This document shows, piece after piece, positions 11,090 through 21,520 of a stretch of DNA of 64,000 bases (positions are counted from its first letter, which is position 1; each line of letters begins with the position of its first letter). The position numbers and the translations under genes are program-made. The stretch comes from Diphasiastrum complanatum (lineage: Eukaryota; Streptophyta; Lycopodiopsida; Lycopodiales; Lycopodiaceae): contig CM055096.1 in assembly GCA_029204225.1 (NCBI GenBank), positions 62,474,957 to 62,538,956 on the forward strand, given 5' to 3'. Under the pieces are notes generated by a model. That model did not search any database, was not told where the DNA came from, and saw only the letters and a program-made list of their open reading frames with translations.

Positions 11090-11820
11090 TGTGAAGATTA
11101 TTAAAATATTATCTTCCTATCTCAAGTTTGGGGTCATGTCCATGGTGATTTCCACTAAAATTCATGTTGTACATAAAAGGAGTGTGAATTGAGCACATAT
11201 CCTTCTAGTGTAGCTCGGATTTGAGTTAGATAGGTTCAATTATGATGACATGCAGGTGTTTAGATACCATGCAAAGTTTTACTGTATGCATGCAAGCCAC
11301 ATGCAGTCAATGCATGCAACATGCAAAGTAGTTTCTATGATCTACACATGTCGAGACAATTTTATGAGTTGACATGCAGTACATGCAACATACATGCATG
11401 TAGTTACACATGTGGATCTCTGGTAGGTGAGTAAGTTCAGTTAAGTGTACTTTCCATGCAACTCCACTGTAGGAATTCGAGTCTCTCTCATGTAGGGAAA
11501 GCTGGGCATGTTTTGCCATATTTGTGAATATTGAGATTTTGGTGTTTTGGACTCATTCTCTCTCTACCCGAGTTTTCTATGTATGATGTTCTCTCTCTAC
11601 TCGAGAGAAGCCTCTTTTTCCCATACTGAACACTTAGAATTATTTCTGACATTCATTTCTCATAGTGAAGAGTTAGATTTTTTCATCAGATGTATGCCAT
11701 TGTGCTCTTGCCTTAGATTTTTCAAGCATACTGTTCTTTGATCAATCTTGTGCAATCACAACATCTTAGTAAGATCCTGTAGGGTGTGTGGTGAAGTTCA
11801 CACATGCTAAAAACTTCACA
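11090..11820 (+). repeat. Copia B 3' LTR (731 bp)
   Basis: Same length and ends as 6517-7247, with roughly twelve substitutions by eye. It is followed at once by TGGTATCAGAGC rather than by host DNA. Confidence 0.97.
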
Positions 11821-11878
11821 TGGTATCAGAGCTCCATGCTTTGAAGAGGTGAGGGTGTATATATCAGATCATCATCAG
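11821..11878 (+). other. Second primer-binding site and partial leader of B
   Basis: TGGTATCAGAGCTCCATGCT and what follows copies 7248-7305 with few changes, then similarity stops around 11878. This makes the LTR at 11090 look like the 5' LTR of a second, nearly lost unit: a tandem LTR-internal-LTR-internal arrangement. Confidence 0.85.
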
Positions 11879-12569
11879 TCCAATTGTGGGCATGATATGG
11901 AAGGGTAACATACATATCTCCACATAGAAGATGCATAGGTTGTTGAGGCCAAATTTCATGGACATAATGAAATTCCACATATGTTGATCCTATTCCCACA
12001 TGTGAGGCATAGGAATATGTTACCTTGTGCATAATTCCAAGAGCCATTAAGGCAAGAAGTAAAGCTTTTTCAAGTGAGAAGCAAATTTACTAGATTCTAG
12101 TTTTTTTCAAGAGGTGAAATTTGGCTGGCCATAGATTTGTACGAGACTTTATGAGGAGCCAAAGGAAAAGTGAATGTATTGTCCCACATGTGTGAAATAG
12201 GTCAGTCCAAGCCTCAAGCTTATTGCATATACTCCAATTTGCAGCGCATTTGGTAAGAACAATTTAAAGAGATCTTGTGGATTTTGCATCAAGCTTGTGT
12301 ATCTCTCTCTTTGCATGCATTTTGGTGAATCCATTTAGACTAGTATTATAACTTTGCTCTTTAGTCTCTATCCATACATCAGGATGATTTTTACACATGT
12401 GAAGACTAGTTGATCATTTACTTTTGTTTTAGATTGCTCTTGCTTACATATAAAAATAGGATCAATTCTAGCTTGCATTTGCTGATAGAATTGTTAGTGG
12501 TAATGCAATCAACCACTGATGTAGATTAAATAGATCTATTTAAGGTCCTAATTCTACTTCATTTCAACA
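11879..12569 (+). repeat. Copia C LTR (approximate left end)
   Basis: Ends CTTCATTTCAACA, followed by a near-canonical primer-binding site. The left boundary is set only by where B similarity stops. Carries ACACATGTGAAG near 12393, the kind of CANNTG palindrome seen in the neighbouring D LTR. Confidence 0.5.
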
Positions 12570-12582
12570 TGGTATCAAAGCC
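12570..12582 (+). other. Copia C primer-binding site
   Basis: TGGTATCAAAGCC, one base off the initiator-Met type, directly after the LTR CA. Confidence 0.75.
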
Positions 12583-13634
12583 AAGTACAAGAGGATAAAT
12601 GTTGATCAAGATTTGCATAAAAAAATAGCAAGTTTTGAGATAAAAAAATAGTTTTGAAAGGGCGAGCTTTAACAAGTGCTAACATTGGAAATTTGTAATA
12701 AATCATTGGTTTTGAGTCTTAGGTTTCTTCTTCACATGTGTGGAAGTGTCCAAGGACAAAGAGGAGGCTATTTCTTTGAGTTGATCTCAAACGAGCATGT
12801 TTTGTAGATTTTGATGAGGATTTTTGCACTAGTTATAGAAAAATCTATAAGGATTTCAAATCTATTGGTATATTTGAGAATGGAAAATCAAATATAATGT
12901 TTTGGCCTGACTTTTAGATGGCAGAAAAGTAGGTTTGATTAGAGATCAAAACGTGGAGAGTGGGATAGAACTTGTGTTGCTTATAGGGTCAAAATTCTCA
13001 ATTTTGTGTGTAGAATTGACATGTGATTGTATGAAGCTCAAATTAATTCTAGTCAAGATTTCTTTGTGAGAGTGTGAGGGCCAACTTGTGATCCCATTTA
13101 GTTTATAGAACATGGAGGATTCCATATTTGAGTGTACAATCTTGGTTGAGATCTTGGTGAATCTTTAGATGTCAATTTCTTCAAATTGTTCAAGCTAGTC
13201 AAGATTGGTAGATAACTAGGACATAAATCGGTATCAAAACTTATCAAATAGAATCCAACTTTTAAGGTTAGAGTCTTTGGATTTGAGTGAGTCCAACAAG
13301 AGAGTTTGGATCTGATTTTTGTGTGTGTTTTGATTCAATTTTTGTGAGCCTTAATCTTTGTGATCTAGGCAAGGTCCGTTTTCCAAGGTGACTAGACTTT
13401 GGTGAAGATTGATTTTAAGATTTGTGATCTAGATCTTTTGTAGATCTTTCTAGATTTTTGATGTGTTCAAATCTAGTTTCTTGAGGGTCACAAAATCAAT
13501 TTGTGGAGTCATTTCACAAGTGTGTACTTTGTGTACAAGAAGATTTTTGAGTGAAGATTGATTCTAAGATTTGTAATATGGTGTCCAATTTTTATTCAGC
13601 AAGATTCAAAGGTGAAATTTGTTAGAAAAAAGTG
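12583..13634 (+). other. Copia C leader, no supported gene
   Basis: About 1 kb of T-rich sequence resembling in style and position the leader of element D (16694-17272). No ORF shows a known domain and gag is absent. Confidence 0.45.
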
Positions 13635-14262
13635 TTTAGGACCCTAAATGGATCTAAAAAAGATCCTCAAGAGTAATTGGCTACTTGTTCAATCAATCTA
13701 TTGCAAAACTGGCACTCAAATCTTGATCTAGATTGGCAAATTTGATCTAATAAAGCAAGAACAATCAAATTTTGATCAAAACACTTGATGAAGGCTTCAT
13801 ACATGTGAATTATAGTATATCCTATGGCCTATTATCAGATAATTGAATTCACTAGTTTTAGATTGCATTCACATCAAAAAATCACAACACAAATGGTGGC
13901 AAAACTTGAGATTGATAAGGGCTCCAAAATCACGATCTCTCTCACATTGAATGAATCTTCTGCAAGTACAAGAGGATCCTATCCTCTGCCAGCTGAGTAT
14001 GTTTAGCATGTGTTCAAGAACCAAATTTTTATTAGGTTTACTACTCAAGTAAATTTGACCTAACCATTAGGTATACCAACTATAGTAGTTAGATCAACAC
14101 CAACTTCCTTGATGTTTGGAGGTAATCAAAATTTCTATTTAACTCCTGTGATTAGGATGTAACTAGCCTACACCTATTCCTCACATGTGGAAATATGATC
14201 ACACACGTGGATTACAAAATGTACAATAGACTATATGTTTATCAAGCTTAATATTTGCCAAT
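13635..14262 (-). repeat. Solo-LTR-like segment related to copia N LTR
   Basis: Stretches of 13635-13760 match 62195-62300 (TTAGGACC, AATGGATCTA, AAAGATCC, TAGATTGGCAAATT), and 14030-14250 matches the 62690-62860 part in the same order. The latter segment is the LTR of minus-strand copia N, so this is probably a diverged solo LTR in the same orientation. A 60-codon plus ORF inside it (13824-14006) is not convincing. Confidence 0.5.
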
Positions 14263-14274
14263 TTTCACAAAAAT

Positions 14275-14345
14275 GAGCCTTGGTGGATATATAGTGGGGC
14301 TAGCTCCCACATGACAAGTCACAAAGAGTATTTCTCTCAAATATT
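14275..14345 (+). pseudogene. Copia protease scrap (plus)
   Basis: Reads EPWWIYSGASSHMTSHKEYF, the copia protease active-site block, with the catalytic Asp replaced by Tyr (DSGAS to YSGAS). Only about 70 bp remain. It could be the remains of copia C. Confidence 0.75.
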
Positions 14346-14579
14346 GTTAAATTCACACCTGTGGACTATCCACAACATGTACTTGTGATCTCCTAAGGTG
14401 TGTAGATGCACCAAGATCAGGACTAGATTGAGATTCAAGATCTATCTTAGATTCTATGGCAAAAACACACTACTACATGCATTCAATCACTTCCAACTCT
14501 CACTCACACGTGTGGGAAGTATCCAAAAATTATTCTAAGTAAAAACAAGCTGCGGGTAGAGAGATAAAATCATCATGAG

Positions 14580-15160
14580 CTCTTAAGTAGAGAGAGAAAG
14601 CTAGAAAATCACTAGTACTCAAAATCCACTCAATCTGATTTTGCACATTCACATAGAGATCTATTATTTCTCTCGGCCACTCCATTTTAAGATGGAGAAT
14701 AGGCACAAGAGAACTATATTTTGATGCCTTCAAGCTCACAAAAATCATGAAATTTATTGGAGATATATTCACCACCTCCATCACATCTAAGAGCTTTAAT
14801 CTTGAATGAGAATTGCTTCTCTACATAAGCTTTGAAAATAAGGAAATGATCAAACACCATAGATTTAGAAACAAGAAGATATATCCAAATGAATCTTGTG
14901 AAATCATCAATGAAAGTAACAAAACAAGTGGCTCCTGCCTTGCTTATAGTTGATGAGATGCACATCCGAGTGAATTAACTCCAAAGGATGCTTGCTTTTG
15001 ATAGAAGACCTTGCAAATGGCTTTTTGTGAGATTTACCAATAGCACAAGCCTCACAAGGCTTGATCTTCTTGGAGAATGACTTTGGCAAGCCAATAACTT
15101 TGGCCTCTTTGATCATAGAGAGCATGAATTTGTAGTTGGGATGTCCCAACTCCTATGCCA
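14580..15160 (-). pseudogene. Copia J: GAG-pre-integrase and integrase N-terminal half
   Basis: LGHPNYKFMLSMIKEAKVIG and CEACAIGKSHKKPF, then HPLELIHSDVH with a frameshift near 14940, then CFVTFIDDFTRFIWIYL and ALRCDGGGEYISNKF. The second Asp block reads CDGGGEY instead of CDNGGEY. Degraded sequence around 14640-14690 recalls the KNGVAERN glutamate block. Frames are interrupted and the C-terminus is missing. Confidence 0.85.
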
Positions 15161-15874
15161 TAATTCCTCCATAGAGAGCTTGTTTACAAGAGCAACATTA
15201 CAAGCATTTACATATTCATTTGGATCTAGTTTATAGATGCCTCCAAATCTAGATCCTAATGCAAGTATCTCATCATTCTTCTTGATAGTGCAAGTATCAA
15301 CATTGAATTTTACATCAAGGCCATTATCAAGCGATTGGCCAACACCAATGAGATTCTTAGTAAGCTTAGGCACATAAAGAACTTTAGAAAGAGAAAGAAC
15401 TTTAGAGGATGTAAGCTTTAAGGGAATGTTCCCTATGCCTTCAATAGGACATTCAAAATCATTTTCAGTGTATATTGATTTCTTGGCTCCATCATAAGGT
15501 GCAATAGAAGAGAAAGAATCCTTGGAGCTACACATATGTGAAGAGGCTCCACTATCAATATACCATAAGCCGTCCTTCTTGAAAGGAGTGGATGAGAAGC
15601 TAGAGACCATAAGAGATCCCTCTCCATCACTTGCAATAGTGTCTTCCTTCTCATTGGTGATGTTATGTTGCTTGAGTTTGATTCTTCTTCTTGAAGCAAT
15701 TGGTGGCATAATGGCCTTTCTTGCCACAATAAAAGCACTTGATCTTCTTCTTCTTGAGCTTGGATGATGAAGCATTAGAGGATTCATCTTCCTCCTCATC
15801 TTTGTCTTTGGATTTGGCTTTTGTTGAAAATTGTCACTTCTCACTTGACATTGGTTATTGTATATATTGATCAA
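15113..15874 (-). pseudogene. Copia J: nucleocapsid and protease
   Basis: A 253-codon frame. Zinc-knuckle sequence lies around 15690-15760 but is split between two frames. The protease block LWYIDSGASSHMCSS is intact near 15545, followed by GNIPLKLTSSKVLSL, TKNLIGVGQSLDNGL and GSRFGGIYKLDPNE. Gag N-terminus is cut away near 15880. Confidence 0.88.
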
Positions 15875-15886
15875 ACATTAGAATAA

Positions 15887-16681
15887 TGTTGATGATCTGA
15901 TTTCACATGTGTGGAGCCTGTTCCCACATGTGAAAGGATGTACTTTTCATACTTGTACATATATAAATTGATTTTGTATCAATCTAGTTAGTGTGAACAT
16001 GATATGGCTAGTTTTTTAGTCAAGTTGGCTAGTCACCTAGAAATTAGCCTTTCCTTGCATGTGCATAAGTAAATGCTCCCACATGGCAAGTGGATGTTCA
16101 CACGTGTGTATAGAGTACTAGAAGATAAGACTTGACCATTTTTCTTAGATCCTATTTTGTAGGGAATATTCCTATATTCTAGGAGACTAGCTTTTTGGAT
16201 TTTAGCCATATTCTAGAAGGTCCACTTTTGGATAAGGATCAAGAATGGATCAAATGGATACATTTGAGTGATGTGGCACTCTTCACACGTGTGAAGACCT
16301 GCTGGACTGTACCAGACTCGTGGATGTACTTGATCCATAAAAGGATCATCATTTTGCTAAGAAGATTGATGAGACTTTTGCATTCTACACTTTTGTGAGA
16401 TTTCTAGTCATTTGTCTTGTGATTTCTATGAGTGATTGCTATCCAGGACTATTGTACTTGTTGTTTCAAGTGCAGGCCTTACTGTGGACAGTACTCGACA
16501 CGTGTGAGGCTGCTCTCACTAATTTATGATGTGTTGATCCATTGCTCTTGCTTAAATCCATGTGTAGTGAATCTAGATCAAGATCTAATGTGTAGAACTT
16601 GATAGATCCATTGATTAAGCAACCAATAACTCTGATTGTTAAGTACAATCATTATTGTCCTAAAAATTGTAAAATTTATCA
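15887..16681 (+). repeat. Copia D 5' LTR (left end approximate)
   Basis: Ends AAAATTTATCA immediately before a perfect primer-binding site. Left end set at TGTTGATGATCTG by the TG rule only. It holds at least five CACATGTG or ACACGTGT palindromes (15904, 15925, 16100, 16284, 16498), including a perfect 16-mer, CTTCACACGTGTGAAG (16281-16296), that may bind bHLH/bZIP-type factors. Confidence 0.65.
16281..16296. promoter_or_regulatory. 16 bp palindrome with G-box-like core
   Basis: CTTCACACGTGTGAAG is its own reverse complement and centres on CACGTG. It lies in the D LTR, where promoter elements are expected. In plants CACGTG is the G-box core. Binding here is inference. Confidence 0.6.
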
Positions 16682-16693
16682 TGGTATCAGAGC
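16682..16693 (+). other. Copia D primer-binding site
   Basis: TGGTATCAGAGC, exact initiator-Met tRNA type, directly after the LTR. Confidence 0.92.
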
Positions 16694-17272
16694 TAAGTCA
16701 GAGAGTGATCATTGAATCATAAATCTTGTAAAGATCATTGGCAAAATTTGTTTTTGGCCAATACTAGTGAGGGCGAGTTCATCTAGAGTGATAGCTTGAA
16801 TTCATTTGGATCAAAATGACTTGGAGGCTGTGTATGTACTTTTCACATGTGTGAAACTGTACAACTACTTTCATTTCAAGTTATATTGTGTTTTTTGGTC
16901 CCAAAATCACAATACTAGTTCATTTTTTTGCTTTTTGAAGCATATTATTGATCTAGATTCAATCTAGCTAATGCCTATGACCAAATAGAGTTTTGGATCA
17001 TTGAAGCATTTCTTTTTAGAGTCTAAGTTCAGATCTTAGAGGCTGATTTGTTCAGATCCTTAGTGAAGTGAAATCTCTAAGAAAAGTGTAAAGCAATTTT
17101 TTTTGTGAGAGTGAAAGCTAGGAATTTTTGGCAAGATCTTTGTGTATCATTCAAGCTTGTGTGCTAGTTTGATAGAGACAAGCCTATAGGCATTCTTGTA
17201 AGCTTTAGGCCCTTCATAGATCTTTTCAAATTCAAAAATCTTTGTGATTTTAAGAAGAGCATTCATTCTACA

Positions 17273-18589
17273 ATGTCATCCATGGGTGAATATTTGATGG
17301 AATCAAGTGAGAGACTCACTTCCACAAATTATTCCATTTGGAAAGTGAGAATGGAATCACTCCTAGTGATCCATGATCTATTTGACATAGTTCAAGGAGT
17401 TGAGAAAGAGCCTCAAACTCCCCAAGAACAAGCCAAACACAAGAAGAGAGCAAGATTAGCTCTACATTGCATAAAGTTAAATGTATGCAATGACCTCTTG
17501 AACGAGGTGTCTTCTTGTACCTCATCCAAAGAGGCTTGGGATTCATTAAAGAGCATCTATGAATCCAATAATACTTCAACAATCCTCATGCTAAGAAATC
17601 AAGTTTTCCAAAGCATGAAAGGAAGTGGAGAGAGTGGACAAGAGTATGTCCTTAGGATCATTAACAAGGAATTAAGTGCAATAGGAGAGAAGATCCAAGA
17701 TCAAGAGCTAGTACAAATAATCTTAAATGGCCTAGGTGATAAGTTCACCAACTTAGTCCAATCATTTGCTATTCAAGACACTCTTCCATCCATTAAAAAG
17801 TTGCACAATGTTCTTATGGCCGAGGAGAGTAGGCTTCTACACCTCAAGACAAGAATGGATGGCATGTCACTTAATGGAGGAGAGGAGAAAGCAAACTTTA
17901 CATCCAAAAGCAAGAAGAGGCAACATCCATTCAATAAGAATCAAGGCAAGGAGGCCAAGATGAAGAATGGAGAATCTACTTCCAAAGGCAAGGTGAAGAA
18001 CAAGGCAAAGCTCAAGTGTTTCTTTTGTGAAAAGAAAGGACACTTTGCCTCGGAATGCTACTTGAAGAAGAATCAACAAGAAAATGGAGATCAAGGGAAC
18101 ATTGCTAAAGAGGAAGAAGATGAGGATGGATTCAGTACATCCTTGATGGTTGCATCTACACCAACTTCAAGTCAAGACACATGGTGGATAGATAGTGGGG
18201 CTAGTTCCCACATGTCTTCTAACAAGCATCATTTCTTCACTCTTCTATCTTGTAATGACTCTAAGAAGTCAATATACACTACTAGTGATCAAACATGCAA
18301 GATAGATGGCATAGGATCTATTCCTCTTTGCTTGGGCACATCTAAAAGGGTAGATCTAGATAATGTTTTGTATGTTTCTACCATTTCAAGAAACTTGCTT
18401 AGTGTAGGACAATTAATGGACAATGGACTAGATGTACACTTCAAGAATGGAGTTTGTTCCATCTTGAAAAATGATAAGTGCATAGCTAGAGGCATTAAGC
18501 AAGTTAGACTATTTAAGTTGGATGCTAATGTTGCAAATGAAAGTGTGAACTTGGCTAGGGAGGAGCTATCTCAAGTGGAGCTATCCTAG
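17273..18589 (+). CDS. Copia D gag-protease polyprotein segment
   Basis: 438 codons without a stop, start MSSMGEYLMESSERLTSTNY. The UBN2-type gag region covers residues ~20-210 (SSKEAWDSLKSIYESNN). The basic linker leads into an intact CCHC knuckle CFFCEKKGHFASEC (18016-18057). The protease site WWIDSGASSHM is intact (18184-18216), followed by SIPLCLGTSKRVDL and RNLLSVGQLMDNGL. The stop at 18587 lies where GAG-pre-integrase should continue, so one nonsense or frameshift event separates it from integrase. Gag would coat RNA and protease would process the polyprotein. Confidence 0.92.
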   Translation: MSSMGEYLMESSERLTSTNYSIWKVRMESLLVIHDLFDIVQGVEKEPQTPQEQAKHKKRARLALHCIKLNVCNDLLNEVSSCTSSKEAWDSLKSIYESNNTSTILMLRNQVFQSMKGSGESGQEYVLRIINKELSAIGEKIQDQELVQIILNGLGDKFTNLVQSFAIQDTLPSIKKLHNVLMAEESRLLHLKTRMDGMSLNGGEEKANFTSKSKKRQHPFNKNQGKEAKMKNGESTSKGKVKNKAKLKCFFCEKKGHFASECYLKKNQQENGDQGNIAKEEEDEDGFSTSLMVASTPTSSQDTWWIDSGASSHMSSNKHHFFTLLSCNDSKKSIYTTSDQTCKIDGIGSIPLCLGTSKRVDLDNVLYVSTISRNLLSVGQLMDNGLDVHFKNGVCSILKNDKCIARGIKQVRLFKLDANVANESVNLAREELSQVELS

Positions 18590-18599
18590 TCTTCAATCT

Positions 18600-19660
18600 A
18601 TGGAGTCAATTGCAAGCAAGGAACTAGCTCTCGGCCTACCAAGAGCCTTCAAGAAGTGTGGAAAGATGTGTGAGGCATGTGGCCTTGCAAAGTCACACAA
18701 ATCTTCTTACAAGAGATCTTCATCAAGATCTACCTCTCCCTTGGATCTCATACATTCTGATGTACATAGTTTTTCACATGCAAGTAATGGAGGTGCCTTG
18801 ATGTATGTAACTTTTATAGATGATTGTACTAGATTCACATGGATTGAGTTACTATCAAAGAAAAGTCTTGTTTATGAAGCTTTCATTAAGTTCAAGTCTC
18901 TAGTAGAGAAGCAACTTAGTACTTCCATCAAAGCACTAAGATGTGATAATGGAGGATCGTACACCTCCAATAAAATGAAAGATTTTGTGAGATCAATGGC
19001 ATAAAATTGCAATACACTTGTTCCTACACCCCCCAACAGAATGGGGTGGCTGAGAGGAAAAATAGGAGTCTATGTGAGTGTGCAAAGTCTTTAAGACTTG
19101 ATGCATCACTTCCCATCTCATTTTGGGGAGAAGCTATAACATGTGCTAATTACTTGTGTAATAGACTTCCTAGTAGTGCTATAGATGGGATCTCACCTAT
19201 CAAGCCTTGTTTGATAAGAAACCCAATGTAAAAGATTTTAAGATCTTTGGATGTATTTGTTAAGTTCACATCCCTTTGGAGACAAGAAGGAAGGAAGATG
19301 CTACCTCCTTCAAAGGGATCTTTGTTGTCTATGGAGAAAATAGCAAGGGCTATAGAATATATGATCCTATATCCAAGAAAGTAAAGGTAAGCAAGGATGT
19401 ACTTTTTGATGAGTCACAATTTGCTAAGAGCTTGTCAAATGGATCTAACCCATTGTGCATTGAAGATCTTGACAAATCCGAGGAGGATTTTGACAAACCC
19501 GAGGAGGATCTTGACAAACCCGAGGATAGAGACATGGATCCAAGTCAAAAGGGGCCGAGAAGATCATCAAGAAGCAAGGCCGAGCCCACAAGGCTCACCT
19601 AAGGGAAAGCAAAAGGAAGACTCTACACCTTCTACCTCTTACTCCTTCTTAGCTACATGA
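18600..19660 (+). pseudogene. Copia D: GAG-pre-integrase and integrase
   Basis: MESIASKELALGLPRAF and CEACGLAKSHKSS, then the core: DLIHSDVHSFS, VTFIDDCTRFTWIEL, ALRCDNGGSYTSNK. After a one-base shift near 19005 comes TPQQNGVAERKNRSLCECA with the catalytic Glu. Another shift occurs near 19230. The acidic linker near 19470-19530 contains three near-perfect copies of a KPEEDLD unit, and then RRSSRSKAEPTRLT. All three catalytic residues survive but the frame is broken twice. Confidence 0.9.
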
Positions 19661-19941
19661 AGAAGATCATACTTGGAATCTTGTAAATCTTCCAAGAGGG
19701 AAGAAACCGCCTGCATGTAAGTGAATTTATAGAATAAAGTACAATCAAGATGGATCTATTAGTAAGTACAAAGCTAGGCTTGTTGCTAAGGGATTTCTTC
19801 AAATAAAAGAATTGGATTATGAAGAAACATTTGCACCTGTAGCTAAGCTTGTAACTATTAGATTAATCATTTGCATTGCTACTTTGTTCAAGTGGGATCT
19901 CTACCAAATGGATGTGACAAATGCCTTCTTGAATGGCTTCT
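19655..19941 (+). pseudogene. Copia D: RT N-terminal part
   Basis: Frames read KYKARLVAKGFLQIKELDY, then TFAPVAKLVTIRLI and YQMDVTNAFLNGF, the region upstream of the copia RT catalytic box. Sequence ends there at the junction with element E. Confidence 0.88.
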
Positions 19942-20690
19942 TTAAGTGATAAAATAGACTGCATCTCCTAAGGATGGATTTCTCATTGGACCACAGAGAT
20001 CGCTATGTACAAGATCTAATATATGCTTTGTTTTGATGGAATGTGATTTTGGAAACTTGCTTCTAGAGTGCTTCCCATAGATGCATGATTCACAAAAGAA
20101 AGATTTCCTATCTAATGAAGATGGGAAATTCAAACCATCAACTAAACTATCACAAAGCATATAAGAAAGTGATCTTGTATTTATGTGTCCAAATCGATTA
20201 TGCCACAAAACAGCACTGTCGTTTACATTTTCATTAGAGATACTAGATAATGCAAGATTTCTGACTCTAGTGCATGTAGTCTGAGTAGTATCTTCCTCGA
20301 GTATTGTACACTGCTCAGATGAGAAAGTGACAGTGTAGCCCTCATCAATTATCTTAGAGATTGATAATAGGTTCTTTGACAACTGAGGAACGTGAAGGAC
20401 GTTAGGAACACAAATGGACAAATTGTTGTTGAAGCTGATCTTCACGGCTCCTTTTCCTTCCACGCGTATGGTGCTAAAATCTCCGAGGTAGATAAATTGG
20501 TCTTTGTTGTAAGCTGTGTACTCCGTAAACCATTCCTTGCGAGAGGTCATGTGTTGGGTAGTGCCACTGTCCAGGTACCAGCTATCACAGTTTTCGTTGC
20601 TGCTATAAGCCATTAACAAGTGTGTGTCTTGCTCCTTGAATTCGGCCATGTTGGAGGAGTCTGGCTGTTGTTGTTGCTGCTGCTTCTTTG
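19942..20690 (-). pseudogene. Copia E: protease and GAG-pre-integrase
   Basis: From 20649: WYLDSGTTQHMTSRKEWF (intact DSG), then VPQLSKNLLSISKIIDEGY, then LWHNRFGHINTRSLSYM and CESCIYGKHSRSKF, the H and CxxC residues of the zinc-binding region. Ends in LVHSDLCGPM and AVYFIT, the opening of integrase. Confidence 0.9.
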
Positions 20691-21464
20691 CCTCATTGTA
20701 GATCCTGATGCGAAACTCCTTGATATCGTGATTAGCTCTTTTGCGGTATCTGCAGAAAAGCTCTTGCGCAATCCACCATGCTCACCTTGAGTGTGAGGTT
20801 TCCGCTGTTGCTGTTGCACCTGATTCTTGCCCTTGGAATGATCTTTCTTTTTGGTGTATAGAGCCATGGATTTGTCTTTGATGGACAGGCTGCTAGTCTT
20901 TCTCTGCATTTCTTTTTGAAGAAGATGACCAATTACCTTTGGAAGGGTGGGGTCAGGTTGTGTGGAGATCATCACCACAAAGTGCTCATAGGACTGTGGA
21001 AGAGAAGAAAGCAAGGTTATGATGGCATCCTACAACTGATAACTGATCTAACATGGACTTGAAGTTGTTGATGTGAGAAGTGATGGCAGTAGAATCAGAC
21101 ATGCTAAGAGTAAAAAACTTCCTTCTAAGATGTAATATCGTGGTTACATCGTGAGTGTTATAGAGACTTGATAACAAGTCCAGTGCTTCCTTAGAGGTTT
21201 TGCACATGGTAACGTGAGATATTTGGGAGTCGGCCAGATGGAGTGTGATACATGTTAAGGCCTTCTGATCTATGATCTTCCAGGTCTTTGCTTGATCACC
21301 ATCTTTTGGTTTCAGGTCTGCACCTTCTACTACATCCCAAAGATTTCTATCTATCAACATCATTCTAAGTTTCAACTTCAAATGTAGAAGTTAGAACCAT
21401 TGAACTTGTCAATGACTCTAGCTTCAATGAGTGATGAAGATGAAGAACTACCTATATGAGACAT
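20613..21464 (-). pseudogene. Copia E: gag
   Basis: ATG at 21464 (MSHIGSSSSSLIEARV) leads to NGSNFYI, where loss of one G destroys the conserved Trp codon and shifts frame. The next frame reads KLKLRMMLIDRNLWDVVEG and SKEALDLLSSLYNTHD. A further shift near 21010 leads to a Gln-rich stretch (complement of 20669-20690 and 20805-20825). No clean zinc knuckle can be read. Confidence 0.88.
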
Positions 21465-21504
21465 GATAACAATATACACATAGTCTCTCGGTTTATTTGG
21501 ACTA

Positions 21505-21518
21505 AGCTCTGATACCAA
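21505..21518 (-). other. Copia E primer-binding site
   Basis: On the minus strand TTGGTATCAGAGCTTAG, initiator-Met type, two bases inside the LTR end. Confidence 0.85.
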
Positions 21519-21520
21519 TC

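Larger units (their letters stand above)
6517..11878 (+). mobile_element. Ty1/copia element B, two LTRs plus extra leader
   Basis: LTR, primer-binding site, leader, gag, protease, RT, RNase H, polypurine tract, LTR. The integrase and GAG-pre-integrase region (normally over 1 kb) is missing: protease (LYKL, near 9297) runs into the integrase C-terminal linker within about 60 bp. After the 3' LTR the sequence continues with a second primer-binding site and about 58 bp of leader instead of a target-site duplication. Similar LTRs with damaged coding regions suggest a non-autonomous copy or later decay. Confidence 0.92.
14580..15880 (-). mobile_element. Ty1/copia element J fragment
   Basis: Minus strand, from nucleocapsid through protease and GAG-pre-integrase into integrase, then cut. 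No RT, RNase H or LTR can be assigned. The 5' cut at about 15880 coincides with the LTR region of element D. Confidence 0.8.
15887..19941 (+). mobile_element. Ty1/copia element D, truncated in RT
   Basis: LTR, primer site, 580 bp leader, gag-protease, integrase and the first part of RT. It stops at about 19941 after NAFLNGF, where minus-strand element E begins. The YVDD box, RNase H and 3' LTR are gone. Gag-protease is one unbroken frame, so D decayed less than its neighbours before truncation. Confidence 0.92.

Noticed and set aside
17316-17582. 88-codon minus ORF overlapping D gag
   Set aside because: Shadow of the intact plus-strand gag-protease frame.
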